Origin: Bacteroidota bacterium
Lineage (GTDB): Bacteria > Bacteroidota > Bacteroidia > Cytophagales > Cyclobacteriaceae
Direction of reading: 5' to 3'
Assembly: GCA_023417785.1 (NCBI GenBank)
Contig: JAEZEH010000057.1
Span: 1 to 18,265 of the forward strand
DNA: 18,265 nucleotides
Under the pieces are notes generated by a model. The model ran no database searches and was not told the DNA's origin. It saw nothing but the letters and a program-made list of their open reading frames with translations. Shown here piece after piece: positions 1 to 8,021 of this stretch (position 1 is its first letter; every line of letters starts with the position of its first letter). Both the position numbers and the translations under genes were made by a program.

Positions 1-870
1 TTTTTCGCCGGAATGATCATAGTCGCCGCCAATGCTGGCGGAGCATGGTCGCCCATCGGAGATGTGACCACTACCATGTTGTGGATTGGCGGTCAGATTT
101 CTGCCGCCGGTATCATTAAAGCCACTATCCTTCCAAGCATTGCATGTATGCTCATTCCTCTCTTATACCTGACCTTTACAATGAAAGGCACGCTAGGGCA
201 GCGCCATCCCGAGAGGCATGAAAGCGCACATGATAAACATGAGATCACCACCGGCAACCTGATGCTATTTCTTGGTGTAACAGCTTTGATTTCAGTACCC
301 GTTTTCAAAACTCTTACCCATCTGCCCCCCTACCTGGGCATGATGCTCGGACTTGGCGTTTTATGGGTAGTTTCCGAATTATTAAATCCGGACATGGATG
401 AGAACCTGAAAAAAAATTATACCGCTGCGCACGCCTTGAGCCGCATCGATATGCCCAGTGTACTATTCTTTCTCGGAATCTTGCTGGCCGTTGGCGCACT
501 TCAAACAATGGGAACGCTTGGCAACTTTGCACAATATCTGAACAACACCCTCGGCGACAACCGGGTTATCATCACACTCATCGGGATTCTCTCTTCGATC
601 GTAGACAACGTTCCGCTCGTTGCCGCGAGCATGGGTATGTATAGTATGGACACCTATCCGCAAGACCACATGATCTGGGAATATCTGGCATACTGTGCAG
701 GGACAGGCGGCAGTATTTTAGTTATTGGTTCTGCTGCCGGAGTGGCTGCTATGGGGATGGAGAAAATTGATTTTATCTGGTATCTGAAGCGGATAAGTCT
801 GCTTGCCCTTATGGGCTATCTGGGCGGTGCGGTAGTGTACTTACTGTTAGATGCTTCAAGACACGCGTAA
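1..870 (+). CDS. nhaD: Na+/H+ antiporter, NhaD type (3' part)
   Basis: The frame is open from base 1, so the start lies outside the window; 289 residues are visible of a family usually about 440-480 long. Near the visible N-terminus is the block GGAWSPIGDVTTT (visible residues 13-25), highly characteristic of NhaD. Further on come VDNVPLVAA (about 201-209) and GTGGSILVIGSAAG (about 234-247), which belong to the conserved ion-translocating core of the ion transporter superfamily. Several hydrophobic segments are separated by a short His/Glu/Lys-rich loop (about residues 66-83). By family knowledge this inner-membrane protein exchanges cytoplasmic Na+ (or Li+) for protons and serves pH and salt homeostasis. 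The next gene is on the same strand 92 bases downstream but appears to have its own promoter. The family call is secure; ion preference cannot be read from sequence. Confidence 0.93.
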   Translation, partial: FFAGMIIVAANAGGAWSPIGDVTTTMLWIGGQISAAGIIKATILPSIACMLIPLLYLTFTMKGTLGQRHPERHESAHDKHEITTGNLMLFLGVTALISVPVFKTLTHLPPYLGMMLGLGVLWVVSELLNPDMDENLKKNYTAAHALSRIDMPSVLFFLGILLAVGALQTMGTLGNFAQYLNNTLGDNRVIITLIGILSSIVDNVPLVAASMGMYSMDTYPQDHMIWEYLAYCAGTGGSILVIGSAAGVAAMGMEKIDFIWYLKRISLLALMGYLGGAVVYLLLDASRHA

Positions 871-910
871 AAAAGCGAACGAGGTTAACGCCAGGAATCG
901 CAAAATTAGT

Positions 911-942
911 TTAGAAACCTTTACGCGATCCCGTTAATTTTG
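911..942 (+). promoter_or_regulatory. candidate Bacteroidota promoter for the CNNM/CBS gene
   Basis: A TAATTTTG box (935-942) matches the Bacteroidota -7 consensus TAnnTTTG exactly and lies 20 bases before the ATG at 963. A weak -33 candidate, TTAG (911-914), sits 20 bases upstream. The -7 box is good and the -33 poor, so this is a tentative call. Confidence 0.35.
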
Positions 943-962
943 ACTTTCTTCGAGTTGCATAT

Positions 963-2261
963 ATGGCCTTTGATATTTTTCTCACGCTGTTTCTGGTTTT
1001 CCTAAACGGCTTTTTTGTTGCAGCCGAGTTTGCCATAGTCAAAGTTCGTTCATCCCAAATCGCACTTCAGGCGGGGACCAATTCCAAAAAAGCAGCTGAA
1101 ATTATTATTGAAAATCTCGATGGGTTTCTTGCGGCTACGCAGCTGGGAATTACACTCGCAAGTCTTGGATTGGGATGGGTAGGCGAAGGGGTAGTGTCAA
1201 CCATTATTCTGCGTCTTATGGAAACCATCGGAGCCCCCATTTCCGACGCCATGGCCCACCGGGTTGCAATACCCGTTGCGTTTTTAACGCTTACGATTCT
1301 TCACATCGTGTTCGGTGAACTTGCTCCAAAATCACTTGCAATCCGCTATCCGACTTCCACTACTCTAGCCGTATCCGTTCCGCTGCGTGTTTTTTACTTT
1401 GTTTTCAGACCCTTCATTTCCCTGTTGAACGGCTTTGCAAATTTCATTCTCCGTTCGATGGGTATTCAACCCGTAAGTGAAGGCGAAATTCATTCTGAAG
1501 AAGAGCTGCGCCTTATTATCGCGGAAAGCGAAGAAGGTGGAGCGATTGAAAGCAGTGAACGCGAGCTGATTCAAAATGTGTTTGACTTCGATGACCGCAT
1601 TGTAAAACAGGTGATGGTTCCGCGGATAAAAATTTCAGGTATAAACTACACTGCTACATTAGCCGAGGCGATACAGATTGTTTTGAAAGAAGGCTATTCA
1701 CGATATCCGATATTCGACAAAAGCCTTGACGAAATAAAGGGTATAGTGCATTCAAAAGATATCGTCCAGCACTACATCAACCGAACTAACAAGACTCTAT
1801 TCGAAATTGCCAAGCCACCATACACCGTAACGGAAAACAAACCAATAGATCATCTGCTCCGCGAGTTCCAGAAGAAGAAAGTCCAGATGGCCGTTGTTAT
1901 CAGCGAATACGGTGGAACAATTGGAATCGTAACGCTGGAAGATATCCTTGAAGAACTGGTCGGGGAGATTCAGGATGAGCATGACCACGAAGCGCAGATA
2001 GTTATTCAAACCGGAGATACGTATCGTATCATAGCCACATCATCAATCCATGACATAAATAAATCATTGGATGTTCCGCTGCCTGAATCCGAGGATTACG
2101 AAACTCTCGCAGGACTCTTGCTGATGATAAAAGGTTCCGACCTGGAAGAAGACGAAGAATTCACCATGGCTCACTACGCCATCAGGATCATAAAGATGAA
2201 CAGTACCCTCCCCGAAGTGGTCGAGTTACGGCTGACGGACGAACCAAAGTCAAAAAGCTGA
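963..2261 (+). CDS. CNNM/CBS domain membrane protein (HlyC/CorC 'hemolysin' family)
   Basis: 432 residues. The N-terminal third (about 1-165) is a CNNM/DUF21 membrane domain with hydrophobic segments around 4-22, 55-85, 101-118 and 135-163, and the motif GELAPKSLAI at 118-127. A cytoplasmic CBS pair follows (about 212-335): VMVPR (217-221), YSRYPIF (245-251), EYGGT (315-319) and GIVTLEDILEELVGEI (321-336). The C-terminal CorC_HlyC transporter-associated domain is about 345-425. Family members are linked to Mg2+/Co2+ efflux or tolerance; the 'hemolysin' label is historical. Bacteroidota GldE belongs to the same superfamily, but the N-terminus here does not look like GldE, so I do not use that name. 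The stop codon is only 2 bases from the stop of the opposing dehydrogenase gene. Domain assignment is strong; the transported ion is unknown. Confidence 0.92.
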   Translation: MAFDIFLTLFLVFLNGFFVAAEFAIVKVRSSQIALQAGTNSKKAAEIIIENLDGFLAATQLGITLASLGLGWVGEGVVSTIILRLMETIGAPISDAMAHRVAIPVAFLTLTILHIVFGELAPKSLAIRYPTSTTLAVSVPLRVFYFVFRPFISLLNGFANFILRSMGIQPVSEGEIHSEEELRLIIAESEEGGAIESSERELIQNVFDFDDRIVKQVMVPRIKISGINYTATLAEAIQIVLKEGYSRYPIFDKSLDEIKGIVHSKDIVQHYINRTNKTLFEIAKPPYTVTENKPIDHLLREFQKKKVQMAVVISEYGGTIGIVTLEDILEELVGEIQDEHDHEAQIVIQTGDTYRIIATSSIHDINKSLDVPLPESEDYETLAGLLLMIKGSDLEEDEEFTMAHYAIRIIKMNSTLPEVVELRLTDEPKSKS

Positions 2262-2263
2262 TT

Positions 2264-3496
2264 TTATTTTTCAACCAATTGCTCCAATGCGATCTGTAGC
2301 GAAGTTTGCGCGATCCGGGTTTTAGCCTGTTGCTTATCGAAAGTTTTCCTCAACGCATTATAGATCGTTTCCGAGATATCCAAAAACACGGCCTCGTCGT
2401 CCATTGAGACTTCATTTTCCATGAAGTAGGCAAAGACTCTCGCCATTCCGCAGTTGGCAATAAAGTCAGGGATTACCGAGAAATTTTCGTCAGCATATAC
2501 TCCCGTTGGCCCGAGAAAAATCTCCGGGTCGGCGAACGGAACATTGGCGCCGCACGACATCACCTCCAGCTTACTATCAATCATTCGATCAACCTGGTCG
2601 CGGGTTATAAGTCTGGATGCTGCTGCAGGGACAAATATTTCAAAATCGAGATCCCAGATCTTTTCGTTTACTTCACTGAACGGAATCAGCCCCGGCGCAA
2701 CCAGTTTGTTAGACTGTCTGTTCACAACCAGAGAAACAACTTCATCTTTTGAAAAACCTTCCTGTTTGAGAAGTCCGCCATCAGATGTAATTATTCCCAC
2801 CACCCGCGCGCCGGCCTGAGCTAAATAAAAACCTGCCGCTGCACCAACATTTCCCCATCCCTGTACAACGACACGTTTTCCTTGTATTGAACCGCCCCAT
2901 AGGGCATAGTAATGTCGCAACGCTTCGGCTACTCCAAATCCGGTACACATGTCCGCGATCCGGTATTTCCTGTGTAGTGACGGCGTAAACCGTTCGTCTT
3001 CGATGATTTTTACAACGCCTTGCCGAAGCTGACCAATGCGATTTACTTTCTGGGGCTCAGTGGGCTTGAAATGTCCTGTAAATACACCTTCCTGCGGATG
3101 CCAAATACCCGCGTCTTCGGTGATTGGTATCACCTCGTGAATTTCATCCACGTTCAGGTCACCACCGGTGCCGTAGTAGTACTTGAGCAACGGCATTACT
3201 GCAGCGTACCATCGCTGCAACACATCATGCTTTCGCGGATCTTCCGGATCAAAGTTTATCCCTGACTTGGCTCCCCCGATAGGCGGACCTGAAACGGTGA
3301 ATTTCACCTCCATGGTTTTTGCTAGCGACTCGACCTCCCGCTTGTCAAGTCCCTTTCTCATTCTTGTGCCACCACCTGAGGCTCCTCCCCGCAATGAGTT
3401 GATCACTACCCAACCCTCAGCTTCCGTTTCCCTGTCCATCCATTCGAAAACTATTTCAGGACGTTTATTTTCGAATTTCCCAAGCAGCTCTTTCAT
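2264..3496 (-). CDS. Glu/Leu/Phe/Val-type amino-acid dehydrogenase
   Basis: About 410 residues. It shows the two-domain amino-acid dehydrogenase fold: a substrate domain with catalytic lysine motif PIGGAKSGI (K at 79 when counted from the GTG at 3502) and active-site aspartate in GTGGDLNV (D115), then TGFGV (187-191) and a Rossmann NAD(P) loop GWGNVG (215-220). The enzyme oxidatively deaminates an amino acid to its 2-oxo acid, or runs the reverse. It follows anmK closely. An upstream GTG (3502-3500) overlaps the anmK TGA; I prefer the ATG at 3496, two bases after that stop, because it needs no rare start. Where glutamate dehydrogenases carry a lysine for the side-chain carboxylate (GPxKGGxR), this protein has GASGGGTR, closer to leucine dehydrogenase (GPxLGGTR). 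Substrate is therefore left open. No terminator is visible after the gene. Confidence 0.93.
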   Translation of the reverse strand: MKELLGKFENKRPEIVFEWMDRETEAEGWVVINSLRGGASGGGTRMRKGLDKREVESLAKTMEVKFTVSGPPIGGAKSGINFDPEDPRKHDVLQRWYAAVMPLLKYYYGTGGDLNVDEIHEVIPITEDAGIWHPQEGVFTGHFKPTEPQKVNRIGQLRQGVVKIIEDERFTPSLHRKYRIADMCTGFGVAEALRHYYALWGGSIQGKRVVVQGWGNVGAAAGFYLAQAGARVVGIITSDGGLLKQEGFSKDEVVSLVVNRQSNKLVAPGLIPFSEVNEKIWDLDFEIFVPAAASRLITRDQVDRMIDSKLEVMSCGANVPFADPEIFLGPTGVYADENFSVIPDFIANCGMARVFAYFMENEVSMDDEAVFLDISETIYNALRKTFDKQQAKTRIAQTSLQIALEQLVEK

Positions 3497-3498
3497 AC

Positions 3499-4578
3499 TC
3501 ACATCTTGAATCCTATCATAACGCCCCCGCTGGAGTCGCGGCTGGCACCGGTAACTGATCGAAGCGTATTTGCCTTTCCCATGACGCGTAATACTCCCAG
3601 AAAACCGAATATCAAGGCTTCCTTGAATTGCACCACGTCATCTTCCGGGATTACCAGTTCTGCGCGATCCTGGCAATGTTCGAGAACACGACTCATCAGG
3701 AAAGCGTTATAAACGCCGCCCCCCGTAAAAAGTACTGACTTTACCCTGGGTCCAACAATGGCGTCGACGATTTCAATCGCTGTGGACTCAACGCAGGTTG
3801 CCAGTTTATCTTCAAGGGTTAGTTCCTTATCGTCGAGCAATGGCTGTATGCGCGTTTCAAAAATCTCGCGTCCGAGGGAAGTCCGTTTTCGTTTCAACGG
3901 TTGGTATACCTGTAGGAGTTTTCTCAGCAGAGCTTTATCCACAGAGCCTCTGGCTGCCGTTTCACCATTCGCGTCATAACGCTTTCCCCGCTCCTTTCCC
4001 ATCAGATAATTCAGACTCATATTGCAGAAGGAAACATCGTAAGCGATCCGGATACGGCTTTCGTCTCGGGAGATGTTAGCAATTCCGCCTAGATTAACAC
4101 ATACGTCGTAATCCTCAAAAAGCAATTTATCACCAACAGGGACGAGCGGTGCACCCTGCCCGTCGAGCGAAACGTCGAGGCTTCTGAAATCCGAGATTAC
4201 GGGAATACCGGCATGCGCATGAATGGCGCTTCCGTCACCAATTTGAAATGTGAATTTTTTATCCGGCTGATGAAATACCGTATGACCATGCGACGCGATG
4301 AAATCAATCTTGGAGAGTTCATGCCTGTAAATGAAACTTTTACACGCATCTCCGAGGTAGGCTCCGTACTCACCGTGAAGGGCCATTAACTCAGCCGCAG
4401 GCAGTTTGTGTGCGTGTGTCAGTAATTCACGCCACTTTTTGGGGTACGCGAGCGTCTCAGCACGAATAATTGAAAAGGTCCATCCGGATTTTGTGAATTT
4501 AAACTCCGTGCACGCGATATCCAGTCCATCGAGCGACGTACCCGACATAAGACCAATCACCTTAAATCTGTTCTTCAT
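3499..4578 (-). CDS. anmK: anhydro-N-acetylmuramic acid kinase
   Basis: 359 residues, close to the family's usual about 370. The N-terminus carries the phosphate-binding motif MSGTSLDGLD (11-20), followed by SHGHTVFHQP (97-106), GDGSAIHAHAGIPVISDFR (114-132), GQGAPLVPVGD (140-150), NLGGIANIS (162-170) and TGGGVYN (285-291). AnmK is a cytoplasmic ASKHA-fold kinase. It hydrolyses and phosphorylates 1,6-anhydro-MurNAc, released in peptidoglycan turnover, to MurNAc-6-phosphate, which MurQ then processes; no murQ is visible here. The usual catalytic loop DTGPGN reads DVSFCN (181-186): the catalytic Asp and terminal Asn are kept but the middle has diverged. The gene is divergent from coaX with a 26-base gap and its 3' end touches the dehydrogenase gene, suggesting co-transcription. 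Confidence 0.93.
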   Translation of the reverse strand: MKNRFKVIGLMSGTSLDGLDIACTEFKFTKSGWTFSIIRAETLAYPKKWRELLTHAHKLPAAELMALHGEYGAYLGDACKSFIYRHELSKIDFIASHGHTVFHQPDKKFTFQIGDGSAIHAHAGIPVISDFRSLDVSLDGQGAPLVPVGDKLLFEDYDVCVNLGGIANISRDESRIRIAYDVSFCNMSLNYLMGKERGKRYDANGETAARGSVDKALLRKLLQVYQPLKRKRTSLGREIFETRIQPLLDDKELTLEDKLATCVESTAIEIVDAIVGPRVKSVLFTGGGVYNAFLMSRVLEHCQDRAELVIPEDDVVQFKEALIFGFLGVLRVMGKANTLRSVTGASRDSSGGVMIGFKM

Positions 4579-4585
4579 ACTTTTG
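4578..4585 (+). promoter_or_regulatory. candidate -7 box for coaX
   Basis: TACTTTTG fits TAnnTTTG exactly and lies 19 bases before the coaX ATG. It begins in the anmK start codon on the other strand. No clear TTTG is seen at the -33 distance. On the opposite strand, TTTG (4617-4614) and TAAAATCG (4596-4589), 17 bases apart, form a weak candidate for anmK. Confidence 0.33.
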
Positions 4586-4604
4586 TAGCGATTTTACCCT
4601 GCTC

Positions 4605-5339
4605 ATGAGTGAACAAAATGTAATGAATGTTGTAATAGACCATGGAAACAGCGCCGCCAAAATAGGCATTTTTGATAACCATGTGCTGCGAGAGCAGTTG
4701 TACGTCAAAAATTTGCAGGACTTACCCGCAGTTCTTGAGAACTATTCCGGCGACAATCTCATCATTAGTTCGGTAAGCAAGTCACACTACGGGAATTTTA
4801 GCGCAGGAGCATTCAGAAAAGTCATAATTCTTTCAAGTGATACGCCTTTGCCAATCAGAAACGGTTACCGAAGTCCGGAAACGCTGGGCATGGATCGGAT
4901 TGCGGCGGCATGTGGAGCATGGCAACTTTTTCCGGGCAGGAACTGCCTGGTCGTTGATGCCGGCACGTGTATCACGTACGAAATCGTGGATTCTCAGGGG
5001 ATTTACCTTGGCGGGGGCATATCACCGGGTCTGGCAATGCGATTCCGGGCGATGCATACTTTTACGGCAAAGCTTCCGTTAGTGACACCGGTCGACGCGC
5101 CGGAACTCCCGGGTTCGACCACAACAGCATGTATGCAAAGTGGAGTTATTTGGGGAATGATCGATGAAATCGATGGTGTAGTGACAAGGTACCGCGAAAA
5201 ATATGCTGATTTACAGGTCATTTTGTGCGGTGGGGACGCCCCTTTTTTTGAAAACAAATTGAAAGCCTCCATATTTGCGAGCCCCGAAATAGTACTCATC
5301 GGGTTAAACAGTATTTTATCTCATAATGCCAATCTATAA
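4605..5339 (+). CDS. coaX: type III pantothenate kinase
   Basis: 244 residues, normal for CoaX. The phosphate-binding motif DHGNS (12-16) is followed by ETLGMDRIA (92-100), which contains the catalytic Asp of the GxDR motif, then DAGTCITYEIVD (118-129), GGGISPG (136-142) and a C-terminal CGGDAPFF (208-215) in place of the usual TGG-D segment. The enzyme phosphorylates pantothenate in the first step of CoA synthesis; type III enzymes typically have high Km for ATP, need a monovalent cation and are not inhibited by CoA. I chose the first ATG; a second in-frame ATG at 4623 would remove six residues and still keep the first motif. No Shine-Dalgarno is visible, as is common in Bacteroidota. The last 14 bases overlap the next gene. 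Confidence 0.95.
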   Translation: MSEQNVMNVVIDHGNSAAKIGIFDNHVLREQLYVKNLQDLPAVLENYSGDNLIISSVSKSHYGNFSAGAFRKVIILSSDTPLPIRNGYRSPETLGMDRIAAACGAWQLFPGRNCLVVDAGTCITYEIVDSQGIYLGGGISPGLAMRFRAMHTFTAKLPLVTPVDAPELPGSTTTACMQSGVIWGMIDEIDGVVTRYREKYADLQVILCGGDAPFFENKLKASIFASPEIVLIGLNSILSHNANL

Positions 5340-6612
5340 AAAGTTAACGCTTCTCGTTGTTTTTACATTGACCGTGGTGACAAGTGGTTACAGTCAGGCA
5401 GTTAGGTCACCATTCAGCACATTCGGGATTGGCGATTTGTACGGCGACTACCTGATTCAGAACCATGGGATGGGCGGAATGGGCGTGAGCCACCCGCAAT
5501 ACTGGCATGTAAACAATCAGAATCCGGCTTTGCTCGTGCACAACATGGTCACCGTCTTTCAGGCGGGAGTTATTGGCGAATCCCGGACAATCCGCGGCGA
5601 CACTTTGCGTGAGCAGAATCGCGGCGGCAATCTCAATTACCTGGTAACCGCTTTTCCGATCATTCCGCGAAATAGTTTCAAAACAACCTGGTCTACAGCC
5701 CTTGGCTTGATGCCGTATAGCACAATCAATTACGGTCTTCTTTATATGGACCGGTCGCGGGATGCTGACGGAAATCTGCGTGACACAATTAACGTACGCG
5801 AATCAGGGAGTGGCGGATTGAACCAGTTCTACTGGTCTAATGGCGTCAGCATTACGAAAAACCTTTCTTTGGGGGTCAAGGCGGCGTATATGTTTGGCCC
5901 AATGGAAACTAACTACGAAAACGCTTTTGCCAACCAGGCGAATTCCTACTATATTCAGATAAAGGAAAAGACCAGTGTAAAGGATTTTCTTTTCACCTTT
6001 GGTCTTGCCTACGGCGACACCATCAGGCGTAACTATGGATACCACATTGGTGGTACATATAGTCCGGCGTCGCGTCTGAAGGCCAATCGCAGGGCGGAGA
6101 TTCTACGATATCATCCACAGAACACGCAACCTGTGGAAGGTGACACCATTTTCTCACGAGGCGGATCGTTGCAGATTCCGTCGTCATTCGCGGCAGGCTT
6201 TTCTTTCTTTCGGGTGAACCGATGGATGATCGGGACTGAATTCAGATATCAGGACTGGACGCAATTTGAAGGGATAGTGGCGGATGATGAAGGACTTGGT
6301 AAGAATTGGAGAGGTGCAATAGGCGGAGAATTCACACCGGATCCCTTTGACGATAACATTTTGGAACGCATTACTTATCGGCTCGGCGTTAATTATGAAA
6401 GGTACCCGTTTATTGTAAATGGTAATCAGGTGAACGATTTTGGCATCAATTTTGGCTTCTCTATTCCAGCAAACCGCTCAAGCCTTGATTTGGCCTTTAA
6501 AGTAGGAAAGCGAGGCGATCGGGCAGAAAATATTTTCGAGGAAACATACTTTAAAGTATACTTCGGAATAACCTTTAATGATAGATGGTTTATTAAACGA
6601 AAGTTCGATTAA
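5326..6612 (+). CDS. predicted beta-barrel outer-membrane protein, function unknown
   Basis: 428 residues. A Sec signal peptide (about 1-24, hydrophobic core LLVVFTLTVV, then SGYSQA) is followed by a mature protein rich in Gly, Asn, Tyr and Phe with alternating polar/hydrophobic stretches, and no cysteine. The start of the mature protein, SPFSTFGIGDLYGDY, and the C-terminal FNDRWFIKRKFD resemble Bacteroidota outer-membrane proteins of the loosely 'porin/FadL-like' kind. I recognise the type but not a characterised function. The ATG lies inside the coaX 3' end in another frame (14-base overlap), implying translational coupling. The TPR gene begins 4 bases after its stop. Barrel topology is inference from composition and periodicity. 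Confidence 0.8.
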   Translation: MPIYKKLTLLVVFTLTVVTSGYSQAVRSPFSTFGIGDLYGDYLIQNHGMGGMGVSHPQYWHVNNQNPALLVHNMVTVFQAGVIGESRTIRGDTLREQNRGGNLNYLVTAFPIIPRNSFKTTWSTALGLMPYSTINYGLLYMDRSRDADGNLRDTINVRESGSGGLNQFYWSNGVSITKNLSLGVKAAYMFGPMETNYENAFANQANSYYIQIKEKTSVKDFLFTFGLAYGDTIRRNYGYHIGGTYSPASRLKANRRAEILRYHPQNTQPVEGDTIFSRGGSLQIPSSFAAGFSFFRVNRWMIGTEFRYQDWTQFEGIVADDEGLGKNWRGAIGGEFTPDPFDDNILERITYRLGVNYERYPFIVNGNQVNDFGINFGFSIPANRSSLDLAFKVGKRGDRAENIFEETYFKVYFGITFNDRWFIKRKFD

Positions 6613-6616
6613 AGAA

Positions 6617-7966
6617 ATGAAACGAAAGACACAAAAAACAGTTTTCGCCGGAGCACTAATCATGTTATTAATGATGGGTTCCGGTACTGCTTTTTCACAA
6701 TGTACCGAGGTGGTCTGGCCTGAAAGCCCCGAATTGAGGGCGAAAGCTGAGGAAAGCAAGGTGCTGTATGAAGACGCCATCAAGACCGGTCAACTTCCGG
6801 AATTAAAAAGGGCAGTGAAACCCTTCAACTGGATGATTGAAAACATCCCTAATCACCATATAAGTCTCTACATCCAGGGAATCGAGCTATTCGACAAGTT
6901 GTCGACACTTGAAAAAGCGCCTGAGAAGAGGAAGGCATATATCGATTCGCTAATGCTTATCTACGACATGCGTATCAAGAACTGCGGCGATGAAGCCAAC
7001 GTATTCAATCGCAAGGCACTGTCTTTCGTGAAATATAACGCCAATGCGCAACCGGTTGAAACGCTTCAAATGCTCGATAAAGCTTTTGAACTGAGCGGAA
7101 ATGATATCCTTGAGTCAACCATCGTACCTTACTTTCATGTTGTCCGACTGAACTTTCTTAACAAAAAGATAACCGAAGACGATGTTCTTACGCGCTACGA
7201 CAAGCTGATCGAACTGGTTGATGCCAAGATCCAGAAAGCGCAAAGCGAAGGGAAACCGGTGGACAAACTTCAGAAAATGAAGGAAGACCTCGAGCAATTG
7301 CTTCTGGCAACGGTGACTATCAACTGCGATATCGTACGCAGCAAGTTTGTTCCCAAGTTCAAAGCCAATCCGAATGACATCGATATGGCGAAGAAGATAT
7401 TCACCTTTATGTTGAAGGATAAATGTACGGATGATCCGGTTTGGCTGGAAGCTGCTGAAGCCGTTTACAACTCTGGTGAAAAGAACTGTGGTCTGGCAAA
7501 GAATCTCGGGATTATCCATCTGTCTAAAGAGAACTACGAAAAAGCTGAGCAATTCCTGAAAGAAGCCCAGGGTATCTGTACCGATGGTCCTGACAAAGCA
7601 GAAGTCCTGATATACCTTGGTAGCATGGAGGCTAAGAAAGGTAATCGTTCGGGGGCGAGAGAATTTTATCGCCAGGCTGCCAACGCTGATGCAGGAAGTG
7701 CCAAGCAGGCCTTCGAGAAGATAGGCGACCTTTACCTGAATAGTTTCGACATATGCAAAAAGCTTGTCAGCAAGGTGCAGGATCGCCTGGTCTACCTGAT
7801 CGCGTACGATTACTACGCCAAGGCAGGCGATACAAAGAAGATGGCTATTGCCAAAGAAGGATTCCCGTCAAAGGAAGAGATCTTTACAGAGAACATTGAA
7901 AACGGATCGCGCGTGACGGTGAATTGCTGGATTAATGAATCCACGACTATTCGTACCCGCGACTAA
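6617..7966 (+). CDS. exported TPR-like protein with eight cysteines
   Basis: 449 residues from the ATG at 6617, which sits 4 bases after the preceding stop and gives a clean signal peptide (MKRKTQK, then a hydrophobic run to about 22, then GTAFSQ). An in-frame ATG at 6578 would add 13 residues before the signal and overlap the upstream gene, so I reject it. The mature protein is helical, with TPR-like repeats clearest at about residues 290-380 (for example LGIIHLSKENYEKAEQFLKEA). It has eight cysteines, an even number plausible for disulfides in the periplasm. The C-terminus VTVNCWINESTTIRTRD looks like a conserved tail. It probably mediates protein-protein contacts in the periplasm or at the outer membrane, perhaps with the barrel encoded just upstream; that partnership is inference. 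A terminator hairpin follows. Confidence 0.82.
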   Translation: MKRKTQKTVFAGALIMLLMMGSGTAFSQCTEVVWPESPELRAKAEESKVLYEDAIKTGQLPELKRAVKPFNWMIENIPNHHISLYIQGIELFDKLSTLEKAPEKRKAYIDSLMLIYDMRIKNCGDEANVFNRKALSFVKYNANAQPVETLQMLDKAFELSGNDILESTIVPYFHVVRLNFLNKKITEDDVLTRYDKLIELVDAKIQKAQSEGKPVDKLQKMKEDLEQLLLATVTINCDIVRSKFVPKFKANPNDIDMAKKIFTFMLKDKCTDDPVWLEAAEAVYNSGEKNCGLAKNLGIIHLSKENYEKAEQFLKEAQGICTDGPDKAEVLIYLGSMEAKKGNRSGAREFYRQAANADAGSAKQAFEKIGDLYLNSFDICKKLVSKVQDRLVYLIAYDYYAKAGDTKKMAIAKEGFPSKEEIFTENIENGSRVTVNCWINESTTIRTRD

Positions 7967-7986
7967 CCCAGTGTAACATAATCAGG

Positions 7987-8013
7987 AAGGCCATAGTCTA
8001 CTATGGCCTTTTT
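7987..8013 (+). terminator. intrinsic terminator or attenuator between TPR gene and lptC
   Basis: A perfect 10-bp stem, AAGGCCATAG / CTATGGCCTT (7987-7996 with 8001-8010), with a 4-base loop runs into TTTTTC. The T tract is short. It ends only 8 bases before the lptC ATG, so lptC must depend on read-through or an unseen promoter. Confidence 0.75.
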
Positions 8014-8021
8014 CATTTGAG

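Noticed and set aside
963..2261. Naming the CNNM/CBS protein GldE (gliding motility)
   Set aside because: Same superfamily, but the N-terminus does not resemble GldE and no gld genes are nearby.
6578..6616. Earlier in-frame start for the TPR protein
   Set aside because: It would overlap the upstream gene and put 13 residues before an otherwise well-formed signal peptide.
7115..7552. 145-codon minus-strand frame opposite the TPR gene
   Set aside because: Antisense to a coherent exported protein; composition typical of a mirror frame.
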